This document shows, piece by piece, positions 1 to 64,000 of a stretch of DNA of 64,000 nucleotides; position 1 is the first letter of the stretch; each line of letters opens with the position of its first letter. A program made the position numbers and the translations under genes. The stretch is from Cristatella mucedo (lineage: Eukaryota > Bryozoa > Phylactolaemata > Cristatellidae), in NCBI GenBank assembly GCA_009760855.2, contig WPIO01000167.1:596501-660500 (forward strand), in the 5' to 3' direction. The notes below the pieces were generated by a model that worked only from the letters and a program-made list of their open reading frames with translations, ran no database searches and was not told the origin of the DNA.

Positions 1-63
1 GTTTCCGAGCTCCGTGCCAACTATAGGAGCGTCAAATTTCAATTTCAATATTTTCTAAGCTTA

Positions 64-75
64 ATAAATATATAT
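64..75 (+). promoter_or_regulatory. Possible TATA-like element upstream of MOCOS
   Basis: An A/T-only run, ATAAATATATAT, lies about 90 bases before the MOCOS ATG, a distance that fits a TATA box with a short 5' UTR. Alternatively, a pyrimidine run (about 88-96) followed by AAACAG (113-118) could be the acceptor of the first coding exon, with a non-coding exon outside the window. The sequence cannot separate these. Confidence 0.2.
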
Positions 76-166
76 GATGCATGCATCCTTTTTTTAACAT
101 AACTACCTTTGCAAACAGGTACAAACCCAGAGCCGGCGTAACTGACCTTGACCCCTTAAGGTAAAT

Positions 167-63371
<63,205 letters not shown>

Positions 63372-63372
<1 letters not shown>

Positions 63373-63377
63373 ATAAA
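63372..63377 (+). terminator. AATAAA polyadenylation signal overlapping the MOCOS stop
   Basis: The last base of TGA is the first base of AATAAA (TGAATAAA). A G/T-rich stretch (CAGTGGATGTAG) follows about 20 bases later. If used, the 3' UTR would be only about 15-25 nt. Confidence 0.6.
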
Positions 63378-63802
63378 GACTGCCAGTGACAGTGGATGTA
63401 GATTTACCCACAATTCCATTGATGCCTGCATCAATAGCTGCTGACTTGCGTCGTGCAGCTCTTTTGCCTCTGGTGCCAGGAAACGCTCCGTCGCCGTTCT
63501 ACGGCGGAGCTAGCTGTTCGTGCCGGCTCGGCATCGTGACTGTGGGTCGCGATTTCGGCTATAGCTGTCGCTCATCTCATTTAAGTAGCACAGCAGTCTG
63601 CCGATGCTGCAATGCATAGATAGCGCAGTGCCGACTTGACATGGCCGCTTCAGGGTCAGCAGCTCCTCTAGCTGCTCCTTGACAGGGCAGCAGGCGAGCA
63701 CCTCTCGTCGTAGGCTTAAGCTTAAGGTTCTTACTGCTGCTACAGCAGCCGGTGCTCGCACCTCACTGCTGCTACAGCCGCCTGTCAAACGGGTACAGCT
63801 TG
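63378..63802 (+). other. Sequence downstream of MOCOS
   Basis: No clear gene. Contains CTGCTGCTACAGCAGCCGG and a related CTGCTGCTACAGCCGCC copy (about 63733-63783). May be the intergenic region or 3' UTR of a convergent gene. Confidence 0.4.
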
Positions 63803-64000
63803 CTAGTCAAAAGTTGCCAGCAGCTGCTGGATCTGCTCATTAGCTTTGTCTTCATTCTGTATCATTGGGAAAATTCCGAGGACCATCGCTGTGCCATTTC
63901 TGATTGAGAGGCAGCTACTGTTGTAGAGCTGCTGCTGCTGCTGCTTGATGCTGCACTTGCAGAGATTCCTGCTTGACAACTGGATCAACAATAGTCAACT
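63803..64000 (-). CDS. Possible 3'-terminal exon of a convergent gene (partial)
   Basis: The minus-strand frame ends NEDKANEQIQQLLATFD then TAG at 63803-63805, a sequence with normal protein composition. Upstream, a second frame reads DPVVKQESLQVQHQ and an alanine run. The two could be joined by a short GT-AG intron (about 60 nt ending GATACAG). Family not recognised and the gene would continue outside the window. Confidence 0.35.

Overview
The window is animal (metazoan) nuclear DNA. Spliceosomal GT-AG introns, non-LTR retrotransposon copies, tRNA-derived SINEs and long (TC)n, (GA)n and (TG)n microsatellites fill it, and there is no prokaryotic gene organisation. The mix suggests an invertebrate; I cannot name the species or phylum from sequence alone.

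One host gene covers nearly all of it: a complete molybdenum cofactor sulfurase (MOCOS) on the + strand. I assembled 15 coding exons from the ATG at 167 to the TGA at 63370-63372. Every junction is GT-AG, every reading phase matches, and the joined frame has 855 codons plus a stop. The N-terminal half (exons 1-8) is a NifS-like, PLP-dependent cysteine desulfurase domain. The C-terminal half (end of exon 8 to exon 15) is the MOSC half that binds the cofactor. The stop codon overlaps an AATAAA signal, so the 3' UTR may be very short.

The introns (0.25-14.5 kb) hold the repeats. I call the two non-LTR families LINE-A ((ATT)n tail) and LINE-B ((ACATT)n-like tail). LINE-A has many copies, from near-identical young ones (2362-3347, 21555-22751, 31288-33883) to heavily decayed ones. 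I call the three tRNA-derived families SINE-1, SINE-2 and SINE-3. SINE-3 carries a 3' tail matching LINE-A, as expected if it borrows the LINE-A machinery. There is also a 0.65-kb DNA-transposon-like element with inverted ends (34983-35631), an 83-bp minisatellite (19915-20145), an 85-bp inverted repeat (5975-6059 / 7450-7534), and several large pyrimidine/purine tracts.

The most unusual local structure is upstream of exon 8. About 0.5 kb of intron 7 plus the first ~80 nt of exon 8 is tandemly duplicated, giving an upstream decoy exon with an intact acceptor and an in-frame stop. Each duplicate also carries its own small insertion absent from the other. The last ~200 bases may hold the end of a convergent minus-strand gene. 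I found no candidate for a wholly new multi-gene system; the interest lies in gene structure and retroelement biology.
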